From the NCBI GenBank assembly GCA_016342745.1, contig JAEINT010000011.1:124001-188000 (forward strand): a DNA stretch of 64,000 nt, written 5' to 3'. The notes below the pieces were generated by a model. It was not told the origin of the DNA. It ran no database searches and was given only the letters and a program-made list of their open reading frames with translations. This DNA is from Labilibaculum sp. (GTDB lineage: Bacteria > Bacteroidota > Bacteroidia > Bacteroidales > Marinifilaceae). The position numbers were made by a program, and so were the translations under genes. Shown here in pieces: positions 53,984 through 64,000 of this stretch. Every line of letters starts with the position of its first letter. Position 1 is the first letter of the stretch.

Positions 53984-54555
53984 ACTTTAATTAAAGAAAT
54001 AGACTAATCCAATCAATTTAAATTGATTGGATTTTTCATATCTCTTTACAGCATTTCATAAGTTTTTCTATGATCTGTGCTGACATTATCATTTATTCGA
54101 ATGAAAAATCACAAAATCTTACGCTAGTAAAAAACTACCATAGATTAGATTTAATAAACAGCTACAATTTTAAATTGTTACTAATATTCAAACGGCGCTA
54201 TTTTAATGATTAAAAACATCATTATATACACAAAAGAATCAAATCCTTACATGAGATACCTCTGCGTAATTTATTAGAACTATATGAATATTAAGTAAAC
54301 AGAGGATCAACTTCATTATTTTGCACTGTTCACTAAGAGTGCGAATGGCATGAATTATACTTTCAATAAATACTTCGCAGGCATAATCCGTTATTATTGA
54401 TATAAAATCAGTAAATCTCTTTACCGATCTACTTTTAGAAAAATAGTTAGGCCTCTCACAATATTTTCCATTCAGATTCAATTAGAACGCCTTACGCCCT
54501 ATCATTAAATCATCTTTTTACTTACATTTGGTGACCCAAATATTAAAGCAAAATA
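53984..54555. other. 572-base gap between proA and the MutS-like gene
   Basis: The first 50 bases hold a terminator. A -7 box TACATTTG lies at 54523-54530 before the next gene. I see no believable ORF, repeat or RNA gene in the remainder, although it is long for this genome. Confidence 0.5.
54006..54035 (+). terminator. Terminator after proBA
   Basis: AATCCAATCAATTT and AAATTGATTGGATT form a perfect stem with almost no loop, followed by T-rich sequence. Confidence 0.75.
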
Positions 54556-56364
54556 ATGGAACAAAAACTTTCCTTTTATATAGATCGAGTTAATGCATTT
54601 ACAAATCAAATCTCTGATCTAAGAAAACAGAATAGAATACTGTCATTCTTTCGTCTTACCAGTGCTGTAGGAGCATTTGTATTGTTTTATGTATTTCTAT
54701 CCTATTCTGTTGCAATTGCAAGTGCTATTGCGATAACATTAGCTGCTATGCTGGTTTATTTTGTAAGAAAATACAACCGAAACAGTAAAAACATAAAAAG
54801 GTTAAAAACCTTACTAACGATTAACGAGAATGAAATTTCTTGTTTAAAGACTCGACATAGTGATCTTTTTTACGATGGAGAAGAATACGCAGACCAAAAC
54901 CACTCCTACTCTTCCGATCTGGATATTTTTGGACAACATTCCTTATTTCAATTAATGAATCGTAGTGTCACTAAAATTGGTAATAACATTTTAGCTAACT
55001 GGCTTTCTAAGCAATCAACAAATGAGGAAATTAAAATAAGACAAAATGCAGTAAAGGAATTATCTGATAAAATTGATTGGAGACAAGATATCACTCAATA
55101 TGGGCTAACCAGTAATCTAAAAAATGATGACCCTAACTTTGTTATTAGCTGGGGAAAGAAAGCATCCCCATTTCACGGAAATAAATTACTCTTCATCACA
55201 ATAATAGTAATGCCTTTGCTATCCTTAGGAGCCTTAATTTATTCTTTTATTGGATCTCAGGCGCCAATCATTATCATGGTGCTTGTTAGTATCGTAATTC
55301 ACTACTTTAATTATAGCAAAGTTAATCTGGCTCATGAACAAACAGCCAAAAGAGGTAAAATGCTTAAGACCTACTCTTATATCATTAAAACATTCGAAAA
55401 AGAGAATTGGAGTTCTGACAAACTGAGTGCTTTAAAAAATCAATTTGCGAGCAAAGGTCGGGCTACATCAAAAAAAATAGATCAGTTAACAAAGCTAATA
55501 GAGTTACTTGACCAACGTTTAAACATTGCTGTTCAAATCATGATTAACCTTTTGTTCTTTTATGAGCTACATCTTCTATTTAGAATAGATCGTTGGAAAC
55601 AAAAGCATGGAAGTGAAACAGAGCAATGGTTTTCTGCAATTGGAGAAATTGAAGCTTTATCTAGCATCGCGAACCTTAGTTTTAATCACGAAGATTGGTG
55701 CTTTCCCTCTATTTCTGAAAAACATTTTGAATTAGATTTAAAAGAAGCTGGACACCCTATGATTGATCAGCAAAAAAGAGTTAACAATGATTACTCATTA
55801 ATTGGCCCAGGATGCGTTCACATTGTTACTGGATCTAATATGGCTGGCAAAAGCACATTTTTAAGAACTGTTGGTGTAAATATCGTAATGGCTCTTACAG
55901 GCGCACCAGTTTGTGCAAATAAAATGATTGTTTCGAATGTAGAAGTAAATACTTCCATGAGAATAAAAGACTCAATTGAAGATAATGAATCATCGTTTTA
56001 CGCCGAATTAAAAAGAATACAGCAAGTTATTGAGAAAGTAAATAAAAAAGAAAATACATTACTTCTATTGGATGAGATTTTAAGAGGAACGAACTCGAAA
56101 GACAAGTCTACTGGATCGAGAGCACTTATTAAGCAGCTTATTAAATATGACGCGGTTGCCATGGTTGCAACGCATGATCTTGAGTTATCTGACTTAGAAG
56201 AACAACTTCCTGGGCAGATTGAAAATAAATTCTTCGACATACAAATTGATGGAGAACAACTTTATTTTGATTACAAGGTGAGAAATGGTGTTTGCAAAAC
56301 CTTTAATGCTCCAATTTTAATGAGAAAAATGGGAATAGATATGGATATCTTACTAGAAAAATAA
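54556..56364 (+). CDS. Membrane-anchored MutS-family ATPase
   Basis: A 602-residue protein with the C-terminal ATPase of the MutS family. The Walker A motif is TGSNMAGKSTFLRTVG (Gly426 onward); Walker B LLLLDEILRGTNSKD and the THDLELSDLEEQ switch follow. It lacks the N-terminal mismatch-binding and connector domains. The N-terminal 260 residues carry two hydrophobic helix pairs, at about 33-72 and 214-257, so it is a membrane protein. A coiled-coil stretch (about 290-320) follows. Proteins of this class are widespread in Bacteroidota, but their job is not known, and canonical mismatch repair is unlikely. Confidence 0.85.
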   Translation: MEQKLSFYIDRVNAFTNQISDLRKQNRILSFFRLTSAVGAFVLFYVFLSYSVAIASAIAITLAAMLVYFVRKYNRNSKNIKRLKTLLTINENEISCLKTRHSDLFYDGEEYADQNHSYSSDLDIFGQHSLFQLMNRSVTKIGNNILANWLSKQSTNEEIKIRQNAVKELSDKIDWRQDITQYGLTSNLKNDDPNFVISWGKKASPFHGNKLLFITIIVMPLLSLGALIYSFIGSQAPIIIMVLVSIVIHYFNYSKVNLAHEQTAKRGKMLKTYSYIIKTFEKENWSSDKLSALKNQFASKGRATSKKIDQLTKLIELLDQRLNIAVQIMINLLFFYELHLLFRIDRWKQKHGSETEQWFSAIGEIEALSSIANLSFNHEDWCFPSISEKHFELDLKEAGHPMIDQQKRVNNDYSLIGPGCVHIVTGSNMAGKSTFLRTVGVNIVMALTGAPVCANKMIVSNVEVNTSMRIKDSIEDNESSFYAELKRIQQVIEKVNKKENTLLLLDEILRGTNSKDKSTGSRALIKQLIKYDAVAMVATHDLELSDLEEQLPGQIENKFFDIQIDGEQLYFDYKVRNGVCKTFNAPILMRKMGIDMDILLEK

Positions 56365-56385
56365 GACAGATAGGCACTGAAAAAA

Positions 56386-56420
56386 AGAAAAGCCGAATCT
56401 TTACAGATTCGGCTTTTTCT
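56386..56420. terminator. Bidirectional terminator between the MutS-like gene and lgt
   Basis: AAAGCCGAATCT and AGATTCGGCTTT form a 12-bp stem with a four-base loop, with A- and T-runs on either side. Confidence 0.88.
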
Positions 56421-56434
56421 ATATTTTAAATTTT

Positions 56435-57238
56435 TTAAGCTTCTGGCTTTATTTTGAAAGATCGTATAAAAAAGAACAAACCAATTAAAACAAATGGTAT
56501 ACTTAACAACTGTCCCATATTTAAGGCCATACCTTCTTCAAAAGCTTCTTGATTTTCTTTAATAAACTCAATAAAGAAACGAGCTGTGAAAATCATTATG
56601 AAAAAAGCTCCGAATAGCCTTCCACTATATTGTTTTGCATTTGTTTTCCAATACATAAAGAACAAAACAACAAAGGAGATAAGATAGCAAATTGCTTCGT
56701 ACAATTGCGCTGGATGTCTTGGTGCCAGAGGTTCAAATATTGAAGCTCTTACGAATTGAAATCCCCACTCAGAGTGAGTTTGTGTTCCGATAATCTCAGA
56801 ATTCATCAAATTTCCCAAACGAATAAAGCATCCTGCTATAGCTACTGGAATTACAACGTAATCTAAAATCCAAAGAATCGATTTTTTACTGACTTTTTTA
56901 GAATAGAACCACAAAGCAATCATGATCCCAATTGTTGCTCCATGTGAAGCCAATCCTCCGCGCCATACTTTAATAATTTCGGCTGGATGCTGAGAATAAA
57001 ACTCCCATCCATAGAAAAATACGTGCCCAAGCCTTGCTCCAACAACTGTTGCAATCATGGTATACAAAAACAGCTTATCAAGCCATTCCAATTGAATACC
57101 ATCTTTCTTAAACATTTTTTCTACTAAATAATAACCCAGCAAAAAGCCTAAAGCGAATAATAATCCATACCAACGAACCGCAATTGGTCCAAGTCTGAAT
57201 ATTTCTGGGTCAATATCCCAAAGGATTGAAAGTAACAT
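56435..57238 (-). CDS. lgt: Prolipoprotein diacylglyceryl transferase
   Basis: A 267-residue inner-membrane enzyme that adds diacylglycerol to the lipobox Cys of prolipoproteins. Seven hydrophobic segments are seen. The Lgt signature is RLGNLMNSEIIG (about 140-151), preceded by GGLASHGATIGIMIA. The ARHPAQLYEAI motif is also present. It is needed by the several lipoproteins in this window. Monocistronic on the minus strand. Confidence 0.94.
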   Translation of the reverse strand: MLLSILWDIDPEIFRLGPIAVRWYGLLFALGFLLGYYLVEKMFKKDGIQLEWLDKLFLYTMIATVVGARLGHVFFYGWEFYSQHPAEIIKVWRGGLASHGATIGIMIALWFYSKKVSKKSILWILDYVVIPVAIAGCFIRLGNLMNSEIIGTQTHSEWGFQFVRASIFEPLAPRHPAQLYEAICYLISFVVLFFMYWKTNAKQYSGRLFGAFFIMIFTARFFIEFIKENQEAFEEGMALNMGQLLSIPFVLIGLFFFIRSFKIKPEA

Positions 57239-57274
57239 AGTTGTTATTTTAAGTGTGCATTACTAAAACAGTAA

Positions 57275-57304
57275 ATGGATTGTTCTTATTACAGAACAAT
57301 CCAT
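57275..57304 (-). terminator. Hairpin downstream of secA
   Basis: ATGGATTGTTCT (57275-57286) and AGAACAATCCAT (57293-57304) form a 12-bp stem. The T-run is weak, so it may be a transcript-stabilising hairpin or a terminator for secA. Confidence 0.5.
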
Positions 57305-57337
57305 GTGAATTTAGTATGTTTTTTTTATTTATGAAAA

Positions 57338-60300
57338 TTAAGCGGGAACACCTTTACCGTGGCATTGCTTGAATTTTTTACCACTACCACAAGGGCAAGG
57401 CTCATTTCTACCAACTTTTTGAGCAGCACGAACTGGTTCCATCTTTTTAGGTTCAGCTTTTTCACCACCACGACCCATTTCTTCTTTGGTCGTTTTCAAA
57501 TTGCTCATATCTGTCCTTTTACGCTCTTCAGCTTGTCTTACTTCTTCAGGATCAGACAATGGAATGTGTCCTTTCATTAAGCTACTGATAACGCTTTTGT
57601 TTACACCTTCGACCATCGACTTGAACAAGTTAAATGATTCGAATTTATAAATCAACAACGGATCTTTTTGCTCGTAAGATGCATTCTGTACAGATTGCTT
57701 CAAGTCATCCATCTCACGCAAGTGCTCCTTCCATGAATCATCAATTGTAGCCAAAATAGATACTTTCTCGAAAGAACGAACCAAATCTTCAGCTTTACTT
57801 TCGTATGCTTTTTTCAAATTGGTAACTACCTGGAACATTTTTAAACCATCAGTGAAAGGAACGACAATGTTTTCATAACTTTCAGCTTTAGACTCATAAA
57901 CGTTCTTGATAACTGGATAAGCCTGCTTGCTAATTCCTTCAACCTTACGTTTGTAATTTTCTAGAACCACATCGTAAATTTTTTCGGAGATTTGCTCTGG
58001 CTTCTCTTTCATGAATTCTTCTTCACTAATTGGAGACTCCATTGAGAAAGTACGGATCAACTCCATCTTAAACTCTTCAAAATCACCACCATGATGTTCA
58101 TTCGCAATCACTTCAGACAAGTCAAACATCATGTTTGCGATATCAACCTGAATACGCTCTCCGAATAAAGCATGTCGACGACGCTTGTAAATTACTTCAC
58201 GTTGTGAGTTCATTACATCATCATACTCCAATAATCTTTTACGAATACCAAAGTTATTTTCTTCCACTTTTTTCTGAGCTCTTTCAATTGACTTAGAAAT
58301 CATGCTATGCTGAATCACTTCACCTTCCTTAAGCCCCATTCTATCCATCAACTTCACAATACGATCCGAGCTAAATAAACGCATCAAATCATCTTCCAAA
58401 GACACAAAGAACTGAGAAGAACCAACATCTCCCTGACGACCAGCACGACCACGTAACTGACGATCGACACGACGAGAATCATGACGTTCAGTACCAATAA
58501 TTGCCAAACCACCAGCAGCTTTCACTTCTTCGCTTAGCTTAATATCCGTACCACGACCAGCCATATTGGTTGCAATTGTAACTGTTCCAGCTTGACCTGC
58601 TTCAGCTACAATATCAGCCTCACGTTGGTGTAATTTTGCATTCAATACATTGTGCTTAATTCCTTTAATCTTAAGCATACGTCCTAATAATTCTGAAATC
58701 TCAACAGAAGTAGTACCTACCAATACTGGTCGTCCGGCTTTTACCAATTCTACAATTTCATCAATTACCGCACTATACTTTTCACGCTTGGTTTTATAAA
58801 CCAAATCCTCACGGTCATCACGTGTAATTGGGCGATTGGTTGGAATTACAACCACTTCTAATTTATAAATATCCCAAAGTTCTCCTGCTTCCGTTTCCGC
58901 TGTACCTGTCATACCCGACAGTTTATTGTACATTCTAAAGTAATTCTGAAGCGTAATGGTTGCAAATGTTTGAGTTGCAGCTTCAATTTTTACATTTTCT
59001 TTAGCCTCAATTGCCTGATGTAATCCATCTGAATAACGACGGCCTTCCATAATACGACCTGTCTGCTCATCTACAATTTTAACCTTACCATCCATCAATA
59101 CATATTCAACATCCTTTTCGAAAAGCGAATAAGCTTTTAGTAGCTGATTTACGGTATGAACGCGTTCCGTTTTAACAGAGTAAGACTGAATCATCTCATC
59201 CTTCTTCTGAATTTTATCTTCATCAGAAAGGGTCGATTTTTCAATGTCGTTAACTTCCGATCCGATATCTGGCAAAACAAAGAAGTTTGCATCGTCAGTA
59301 TCGGCGCTAAGCAAATCGATACCTTTATCTGTTAATTCAATAGAATTTTGTTTCTCATCAATAACAAAATACAATTCATCGGTAACGATGTGCATATTTT
59401 TGTTATTCTCTTGCATGTAGAAGTTTTCGGTCTTCAACAATGTCGCTTTATTACCTTGTTCACTTAGGTATTTAATTAAAGGCTTCATTTTTGGCAAACC
59501 CTTAAAAGTTCTAAGTAACAACATTGCACCTTCTTCCTTCTCCTTCTTATCTTCGCTATTTAGCATCTTCTTCGATTCAGTAAAAATTTTCATTACTAAA
59601 TCGCTTTGTGCTTTAACTAACTTCTGAACTTGAGGTTTTAAAGAATCAAACTGCTGATTATCTCCTTTTGGAATTGGACCAGAAATAATCAATGGCGTAC
59701 GAGCATCATCAACCAATACTGAATCGACTTCATCGACAATTGAATAGTTGTGACGACGTTGAACCAAATCCTTAGGATTTGTTGCCATATTATCTCTCAA
59801 ATAATCAAAACCAAATTCATTATTCGTTCCAAAAGTAATATCTGAAGCGTAAGCTTTTCTTCGCTCATCTGAGTTTGGAGAGTGCTTATCGATACAATCT
59901 ACTGATAAACCGTGGAATTGATAAAGAGGTCCCATCCACTCCGAGTCACGTTTTGCTAGGTAATCATTCACTGTAATTACATGAACACCTCTACCAGTAA
60001 GAGCATTAAGAAATACAGGTAAGGTTGCAACCAATGTTTTACCTTCTCCTGTTGCCATCTCGGCAATTTTACCTTGATGCAATACGGTACCACCAATTAA
60101 CTGAACATCGTAATGAACCATGTTCCATGTTATTTCTGTACCACCTGCTAGCCATGAATTGAAATACACCGCTTTTTCTCCGTCAATTTGCACATTATCG
60201 TAATGTGGCGCTAAATCTCTGTCAAACTGAGAAGCAGTAACTTCCAATTCATCATTCTCAGTAAATCTACGAGCAGTATCCTTAACAATAGCAAAAGCCG

Positions 60301-60634
60301 TTGGAAGAATTTGATCTAAAACTTCTTCAATCTTATCATCAATATCCGACTCAATCTTATCTATTTTATCGTATATTTCTTCCTTTTCATTAACAGAAAG
60401 CTTACCATTTTCAATCTTCTCTTTCAAGCTTGAAACTTCATCTTTTTCAGCTTGAATATGATCTTGTATTTTTTGCTTTAACTTATCTGATTCTCCACGA
60501 AGTTCATCAGTTGTAAGTTGCGTAATTCTATCGTATTCTAATTTAATTTGCCCTAAATATGGACTCAACTCTTTAAGGTCTCTATCTGCCTTATTGCCAA
60601 ATAGTTTACCTAATGCACTATCTATAAAACCCAT
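57338..60634 (-). CDS. secA: Preprotein translocase ATPase SecA
   Basis: A 1098-residue motor of the Sec pathway. The ATG at 60634 gives [19 protein letters not shown]; upstream in-frame TTG would add 20 odd residues. Nucleotide-binding motifs are [11 protein letters not shown] and [15 protein letters not shown], with RAGRQGD in the second motor domain. It has an insertion of about 150-200 residues in the first half compared with the 901-residue E. coli protein, common for Bacteroidota. The C-terminus has the zinc-binding SEC-C motif [16 protein letters not shown]. Confidence 0.96.
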   Translation of the reverse strand: MGFIDSALGKLFGNKADRDLKELSPYLGQIKLEYDRITQLTTDELRGESDKLKQKIQDHIQAEKDEVSSLKEKIENGKLSVNEKEEIYDKIDKIESDIDDKIEEVLDQILPTAFAIVKDTARRFTENDELEVTASQFDRDLAPHYDNVQIDGEKAVYFNSWLAGGTEITWNMVHYDVQLIGGTVLHQGKIAEMATGEGKTLVATLPVFLNALTGRGVHVITVNDYLAKRDSEWMGPLYQFHGLSVDCIDKHSPNSDERRKAYASDITFGTNNEFGFDYLRDNMATNPKDLVQRRHNYSIVDEVDSVLVDDARTPLIISGPIPKGDNQQFDSLKPQVQKLVKAQSDLVMKIFTESKKMLNSEDKKEKEEGAMLLLRTFKGLPKMKPLIKYLSEQGNKATLLKTENFYMQENNKNMHIVTDELYFVIDEKQNSIELTDKGIDLLSADTDDANFFVLPDIGSEVNDIEKSTLSDEDKIQKKDEMIQSYSVKTERVHTVNQLLKAYSLFEKDVEYVLMDGKVKIVDEQTGRIMEGRRYSDGLHQAIEAKENVKIEAATQTFATITLQNYFRMYNKLSGMTGTAETEAGELWDIYKLEVVVIPTNRPITRDDREDLVYKTKREKYSAVIDEIVELVKAGRPVLVGTTSVEISELLGRMLKIKGIKHNVLNAKLHQREADIVAEAGQAGTVTIATNMAGRGTDIKLSEEVKAAGGLAIIGTERHDSRRVDRQLRGRAGRQGDVGSSQFFVSLEDDLMRLFSSDRIVKLMDRMGLKEGEVIQHSMISKSIERAQKKVEENNFGIRKRLLEYDDVMNSQREVIYKRRRHALFGERIQVDIANMMFDLSEVIANEHHGGDFEEFKMELIRTFSMESPISEEEFMKEKPEQISEKIYDVVLENYKRKVEGISKQAYPVIKNVYESKAESYENIVVPFTDGLKMFQVVTNLKKAYESKAEDLVRSFEKVSILATIDDSWKEHLREMDDLKQSVQNASYEQKDPLLIYKFESFNLFKSMVEGVNKSVISSLMKGHIPLSDPEEVRQAEERKRTDMSNLKTTKEEMGRGGEKAEPKKMEPVRAAQKVGRNEPCPCGSGKKFKQCHGKGVPA

Positions 60635-60743
60635 TTTGTGTTTATTGATTTCAATATGAATAAACGCCCTCGATGCAATGCGTCGAAAACTCAATATATT
60701 TATGATGTAATAATTTCTTGTCTGAACGACAAATTGGTAAGAA

Positions 60744-61133
60744 TTAGCTTAATACAGGTGCTCTAACCCGAAAATCACCATTCAGAATAGTCGAGATGTA
60801 AACTTCTGGTGCAAGTTTGAAGCATTGAAAATCTTCCAAAATTGGCACACTTTCTACATCAATGTCTTGATTTAAAGGTGGAAATTTTGGTAAGTTTTGA
60901 AGTAAAGAAACTTCATTCGTAGTATGAATAGAAGATCCAGTAAAATGATCCTGTTCAACTTGAACAAGAATTGGTGATGAATAAGCTTCATCAATATTAT
61001 CAACATGATCGGCATACCATTCGGCAAACAGTTGCTGATCAATAGCAAACTCCTGACCATTGGCCGTTGGAACTGCTGCCGCACAACCTGTGAGCACACA
61101 AAAAACTACTATGAGATACCTGTTCATGTCCAT
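60744..61133 (-). CDS. Small lipoprotein of unknown function
   Basis: A protein of about 129 residues with a short signal peptide and lipobox VLTGC. The mature part is acidic, with aromatic residues ([16 protein letters not shown]). No family recognised. Starts at 61133 or 61127 are both possible; a -7-like TACTTTTG (61147-61140, minus strand) lies only six bases upstream, so the message may be almost leaderless. A separate gene 70 residues long read in another frame is a shadow. Confidence 0.62.
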   Translation of the reverse strand: MDMNRYLIVVFCVLTGCAAAVPTANGQEFAIDQQLFAEWYADHVDNIDEAYSSPILVQVEQDHFTGSSIHTTNEVSLLQNLPKFPPLNQDIDVESVPILEDFQCFKLAPEVYISTILNGDFRVRAPVLS

Positions 61134-61181
61134 TGAGACCAAAAGTAGAAATTTTTATTGATTTAACACCTTTACATCATA

Positions 61182-61210
61182 AAAAAAAGCCCCACTATGT
61201 GAGGCTTTCA
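61182..61210 (-). terminator. Terminator after the ferritin gene
   Basis: AAAGCC arms on the plus strand and GGCTTT pair around ACTATGTG, with a T-run on the minus strand. Confidence 0.75.
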
Positions 61211-61232
61211 AATATTGAATGGTTTAAAATCC

Positions 61233-61745
61233 TTATGCGTTAGTTGGAGCAACAAAAGTTCTTGCTTTAAATTCTTTGTCCATCATGTATAAACCATGAC
61301 CTTCTCCGTTGAACATTTTCAATTGATCTATGATCTCACTCACGCCAGCTTCTTCTTCAACTTGCTCATCAACAAACCATTGTAGGAAATTAACCGTTGC
61401 ATGATCTTTCTCTTCAATAGCAACATTCATACATCCATTGATTAAACTAGTCACTTTTTCCTCGTGCTTTAAAGTTTCTTCAAAAATGTTAAGAACACCT
61501 TCCCACTCCGAAGGCACTTCAGTAATAGGTTCAAGAATAACTCTACCACTACGTTCATTTATGTAATCTAACATTTTCATCGCATGAAAAGTTTCCTCTT
61601 CGAATTGAACCTTCATCCAATTTGCAAATCCTGGCATTCCAGTTGCGTTAAAATAGTTAGACATTGAAAGATAAAAATATGCTGACCAAAATTCGGCATT
61701 GATTTGCTCATTCAAAATCTTCTCTACATTCTTATTTATTGCCAT
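61233..61745 (-). CDS. ftnA: Bacterial non-heme ferritin
   Basis: A 170-residue ferritin that stores iron as a 24-subunit shell. Ferroxidase residues are visible in EQINAEFWSAYFYLSMSNYF (Glu, Tyr), FEEETFHAMKMLDYI (Glu-x6-His-like) and the later FLQWFVDEQVEEE (Gln, Glu). No heme-ligand Met pattern is needed. A -7-like box TATTTTTG lies at 61789-61782 (minus strand). It is monocistronic and followed by a terminator. Confidence 0.93.
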   Translation of the reverse strand: MAINKNVEKILNEQINAEFWSAYFYLSMSNYFNATGMPGFANWMKVQFEEETFHAMKMLDYINERSGRVILEPITEVPSEWEGVLNIFEETLKHEEKVTSLINGCMNVAIEEKDHATVNFLQWFVDEQVEEEAGVSEIIDQLKMFNGEGHGLYMMDKEFKARTFVAPTNA

Positions 61746-61974
61746 AACGTATAATGTTTTTAGTGTATTCTAAATTTACCTCAAAAATAAGAAGAATTAA
61801 GTGAATGCAGCAGTAATGCTAATGTAGATTGATTCTATTTTACAATTAGCCTTATAACACTATTTAAATAACAATACAATGAAAATTTGAAGCTATTCTA
61901 ACCTATTCTGTTATTTTTTATCTCTATTTTTAATATTCTCAAAAAAGGATGATAAATAATAAAAAAGTATCTCT

Positions 61975-63585
61975 ATGGATCCAGTATGGCTAGCAATTGC
62001 ATTTGCATTAGGACTTCTTGTTAAATTGATTGGATTACCACCATTGGTTGGCTATTTAATTGCTGGTTTTACACTTAAATATTTTGGCGCCGAGTCCGAT
62101 GATTTAATCAAAACCATATCAGAAATGGGAATCACCCTACTTCTCTTTACCATTGGGCTAAAGCTTAGGATTAAAGACCTCTTACATACTGAGGTTTGGG
62201 GAGGAGCATCAATACACATGCTATTGGTGACTATTTTAATGGCATTAATATTATTTGGCTTAAGTTACACCTCTCTGCAAATTTTCACCGATTTCACATG
62301 GCAACAAGCGTTAATAATAGGATTTGCATTAAGCTTTTCGAGTACAATTTATGCCGTGAAAATGTTGGAAGAAAAAAGTGAACTAAAATCGGCTTATGGT
62401 GTTCTTTCAATTGGAATCCTGATCATACAAGACATATTCGCAGTTTTCTATATTGTACTTGTTGCAGGTAAATTGCCAACGATATGGGCTATAGGCTTAC
62501 CAGTACTTTTTGTTGTTATCCGTCCACTATTACTTCTAATTTTAGATAAAATAGGACATGGTGAGATTCTGGTGCTTTATGGTTTTTTTCTGGCGTTTGT
62601 TGTAGGTGCTGAACTGTTCAAATTTGTTGGCTTAAAAGCCGATTTAGGGGCTTTAGTTATTGGTATACTTATCTCTAACCATAAGAAAGCAAAAGAGTTG
62701 GCAGACTCTCTAATGAATTTTAAAGACATCTTTTTGATCGGATTCTTTTTGTCAATTGGATTAATCGGTTTCCCAAGTGTTCAAATGCTAACATTGGCAA
62801 TTGTTTTAGCCATTGCCATCAATTTTAAAGTCATTCTTTATTTTTTGGTATTAACCCGATTTAGAGTGCGTGCCAGAACCTCTTTATTCACCTCATTAAC
62901 TCTTGCTAATTTTAGTGAATTTGGATTAATTGTTGCTTCCATTGCTGTTGCGAAAGGCTTGATTCCTTCTGATTGGTTAGTCTCAATTGCAATTGCGGTA
63001 GCTACTACTTTTATTATTTCATCTCCTCTTAATGCAAAAGCGCACAAAATATACTATTCACTCAAGAATCATTTACGCAAATACGAAACACAAAAACGTT
63101 TGATTTACGATAAAGCTTTCGATATTGGGAATAGCGAAATTCTTGTGTTTGGAATGGGAAAGCTAGGTGTTTCGGTTTACGAACAACTGAACAAAACCTA
63201 TGGACGTAAAGTACTCGGATTAGATTACAACTACGATGTGGTTCAAAGACTCAAAAAAGAAGGAAAAAATATTCAACAAGATGATGCTGCAGATAGTGAG
63301 TTTTGGGAAAATATTTTCGAAAAATCAGATAATCAAAAAGTTAGTTTGGTTATGCTTTGTATGAACGACCACAAATCGAATATTTATTCTGTTGAACGTT
63401 TGAAAGCAACTAGTTATAAAGGAAATATTGCAGTCATTGCACGATACGAAGATGAACGCAAGCAGTTGGAAAAGATGAATGTAGATGCCGTATACGATGT
63501 TTATTCAGAAGCTGGATATGGTTTTGCCAACCACGTTTGTCACCAAATAGATATTGGATGTGCTCCAAGAAATCCAATTCAATAA
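61975..63585 (+). CDS. CPA2-family cation:proton antiporter with TrkA-N domain (KefB/YbaL-like)
   Basis: A 536-residue protein. The first 370 residues form a Na+/H+ or K+/H+ exchanger domain with about twelve helices (LAIAFALGLLVKLIGLPPLVGYLIAGF at the start; VGLKADLGALVIGILIS later). Residues about 385-536 carry a Rossmann NAD-binding RCK/TrkA-N domain with VFGMGKLGVSVYEQL and an aspartate-rich D-D loop. No TrkA-C domain is present. It resembles the KefB/YbaL group that controls potassium efflux; the ion is inferred. Confidence 0.86.
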   Translation: MDPVWLAIAFALGLLVKLIGLPPLVGYLIAGFTLKYFGAESDDLIKTISEMGITLLLFTIGLKLRIKDLLHTEVWGGASIHMLLVTILMALILFGLSYTSLQIFTDFTWQQALIIGFALSFSSTIYAVKMLEEKSELKSAYGVLSIGILIIQDIFAVFYIVLVAGKLPTIWAIGLPVLFVVIRPLLLLILDKIGHGEILVLYGFFLAFVVGAELFKFVGLKADLGALVIGILISNHKKAKELADSLMNFKDIFLIGFFLSIGLIGFPSVQMLTLAIVLAIAINFKVILYFLVLTRFRVRARTSLFTSLTLANFSEFGLIVASIAVAKGLIPSDWLVSIAIAVATTFIISSPLNAKAHKIYYSLKNHLRKYETQKRLIYDKAFDIGNSEILVFGMGKLGVSVYEQLNKTYGRKVLGLDYNYDVVQRLKKEGKNIQQDDAADSEFWENIFEKSDNQKVSLVMLCMNDHKSNIYSVERLKATSYKGNIAVIARYEDERKQLEKMNVDAVYDVYSEAGYGFANHVCHQIDIGCAPRNPIQ

Positions 63586-63647
63586 TTTTTTTCCATTTCC
63601 GAAAATAAAAATAATACTACTGACATACTGCTGTCACCTCTACCCTT

Positions 63648-63655
63648 TAGTTTTG
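63648..63655 (+). promoter_or_regulatory. -7 element before the GyrI-like gene
   Basis: TAGTTTTG matches TAnnTTTG 28 bases before the ATG at 63684. No TTG box is seen at the right distance. Confidence 0.38.
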
Positions 63656-63683
63656 AAGTATTATTCATTCAAAAAATAAAGTT

Positions 63684-64000
63684 ATGGAGAAAAAAACAGC
63701 CCCAGCAATGACAGTATTGTCTAAAGTAGTGAGAACAACTCTTGAAGACTTAATTAAGAATATCGAAGATTTCCCAAGAGAAATTGTACAAGAAGCAGTT
63801 AAGGCCGGATTGCATCCTTCAGGTCCACAATATTGGATTTACAAATGGGAAACTTGTGTTACGGTAGAAGAATTTGAGTTGAAAATTTGTTTGCCCGTTG
63901 CAACTTTTGACAATTCATTTGCCAGTGATAAATTCCAATTGGAAAAGTTAGACGAATATGTACATGTTAAAAAAACACATCTGGGTTCATGGGATAATCT
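63684..64000 (+). CDS. GyrI-like small-molecule-binding domain protein, partial
   Basis: The window ends after about 105 codons. The sequence starts MEKKTAPAMTVLSKVVRTTLEDL. A GyrI-like/AraC-effector-type beta-alpha pattern follows: GPQYWIYKWETCVTVEEFEL, KICLPVATFDN and KTHLGSWDN, the last matching the 'T-h-x-G-x-Y/W-d-x-L' conserved motif of that domain. It seems to lack a DNA-binding domain before it. A C-terminal part, if any, lies beyond the edge. Function likely is binding a small molecule. Confidence 0.62.
   Translation, partial: MEKKTAPAMTVLSKVVRTTLEDLIKNIEDFPREIVQEAVKAGLHPSGPQYWIYKWETCVTVEEFELKICLPVATFDNSFASDKFQLEKLDEYVHVKKTHLGSWDN

Noticed and set aside
54239-54481. Minus-strand ORF of 80 codons in the proA/MutS-like gap
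   Set aside because: Starts with a TTG, has odd composition and no promoter; looks like a chance open frame.
1-64000. tRNA genes, CRISPR arrays, insertion sequences or prophage genes
   Set aside because: I looked in the gaps and found no cloverleaf-like sequence, spaced direct repeats, transposase or phage structural genes.

Overview
The window is a low-GC stretch of chromosome from a member of the Bacteroidota, most likely the marine Marinilabiliales/Marinifilaceae branch (inferred from gene content and protein style, not from a search). Evidence includes the L28-L33-DUF4295-FtsY-RimO block, -7 elements of the Bacteroidota type TAnnTTTG with an upstream TTG/TTTG, scarcity of Shine-Dalgarno sites, a long SecA with a C-terminal SEC-C motif, and a biotin cluster using BioG. 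No tRNA, rRNA, transposase, prophage or CRISPR array is visible, and gene content is mostly chromosomal housekeeping and metabolism.

Layout. 1-3.2 kb: biotin operon on the minus strand (bioA-bioF-bioG-bioC, the last cut by the window edge). 3.3-7.8 kb: periplasmic thioredoxin-like protein, SlyD-like FKBP isomerase, dicarboxylate/amino acid symporter and a four-domain fasciclin lipoprotein. 7.9-11.1 kb: a MerR-type regulator with the hallmarks of a B12-based photoreceptor (CarH/LitR class), an ECF sigma factor, and small conserved genes. 11.1-12.6 kb: a gene-free kilobase crowded with GTTTACA/TGTAAAC sites, followed by an XRE-type regulator. 12.7-14.3 kb: pyrK-pyrD. 14.5-21.7 kb: an eight-gene operon for nucleotide-loop assembly of cobalamin, with two tandem cobT paralogs and an unexpected lipoprotein carrying a BPL-N/amidotransferase-like domain. 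21.8-28.9 kb: glucosaminidase, TPR protein, malic enzyme, TRIC channel and a GH130-type protein, convergent with a minus-strand operon (zinc-ribbon protein, second GH130, GT4 glycosyltransferase; 28.9-31.5 kb).

31.7-36.3 kb: small membrane protein, a double adenylate kinase whose second half has lost key acidic residues, and a FIST sensor protein coupled to a hybrid histidine kinase. 36.4-47.5 kb: housekeeping genes (TPR protein, gyrA, clpC, tpx, exonuclease, rimO, ftsY, small ribosomal genes). 47.8-54 kb: YitT protein, M3 peptidase and proBA, the latter preceded by a short proline-rich ORF and hairpins that look like an attenuator. 54.5-64 kb: membrane-anchored MutS-like ATPase, lgt, secA, small lipoprotein, ferritin, CPA2 antiporter and the start of a GyrI-like protein.

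The most interesting points are the CarH-like regulator with its sigma factor, the operator-rich region and its shared site before the cobalamin operon, the tandem cobT pair with the lipoprotein, the degenerate double adenylate kinase, the FIST/kinase pair and the candidate proline leader peptide.
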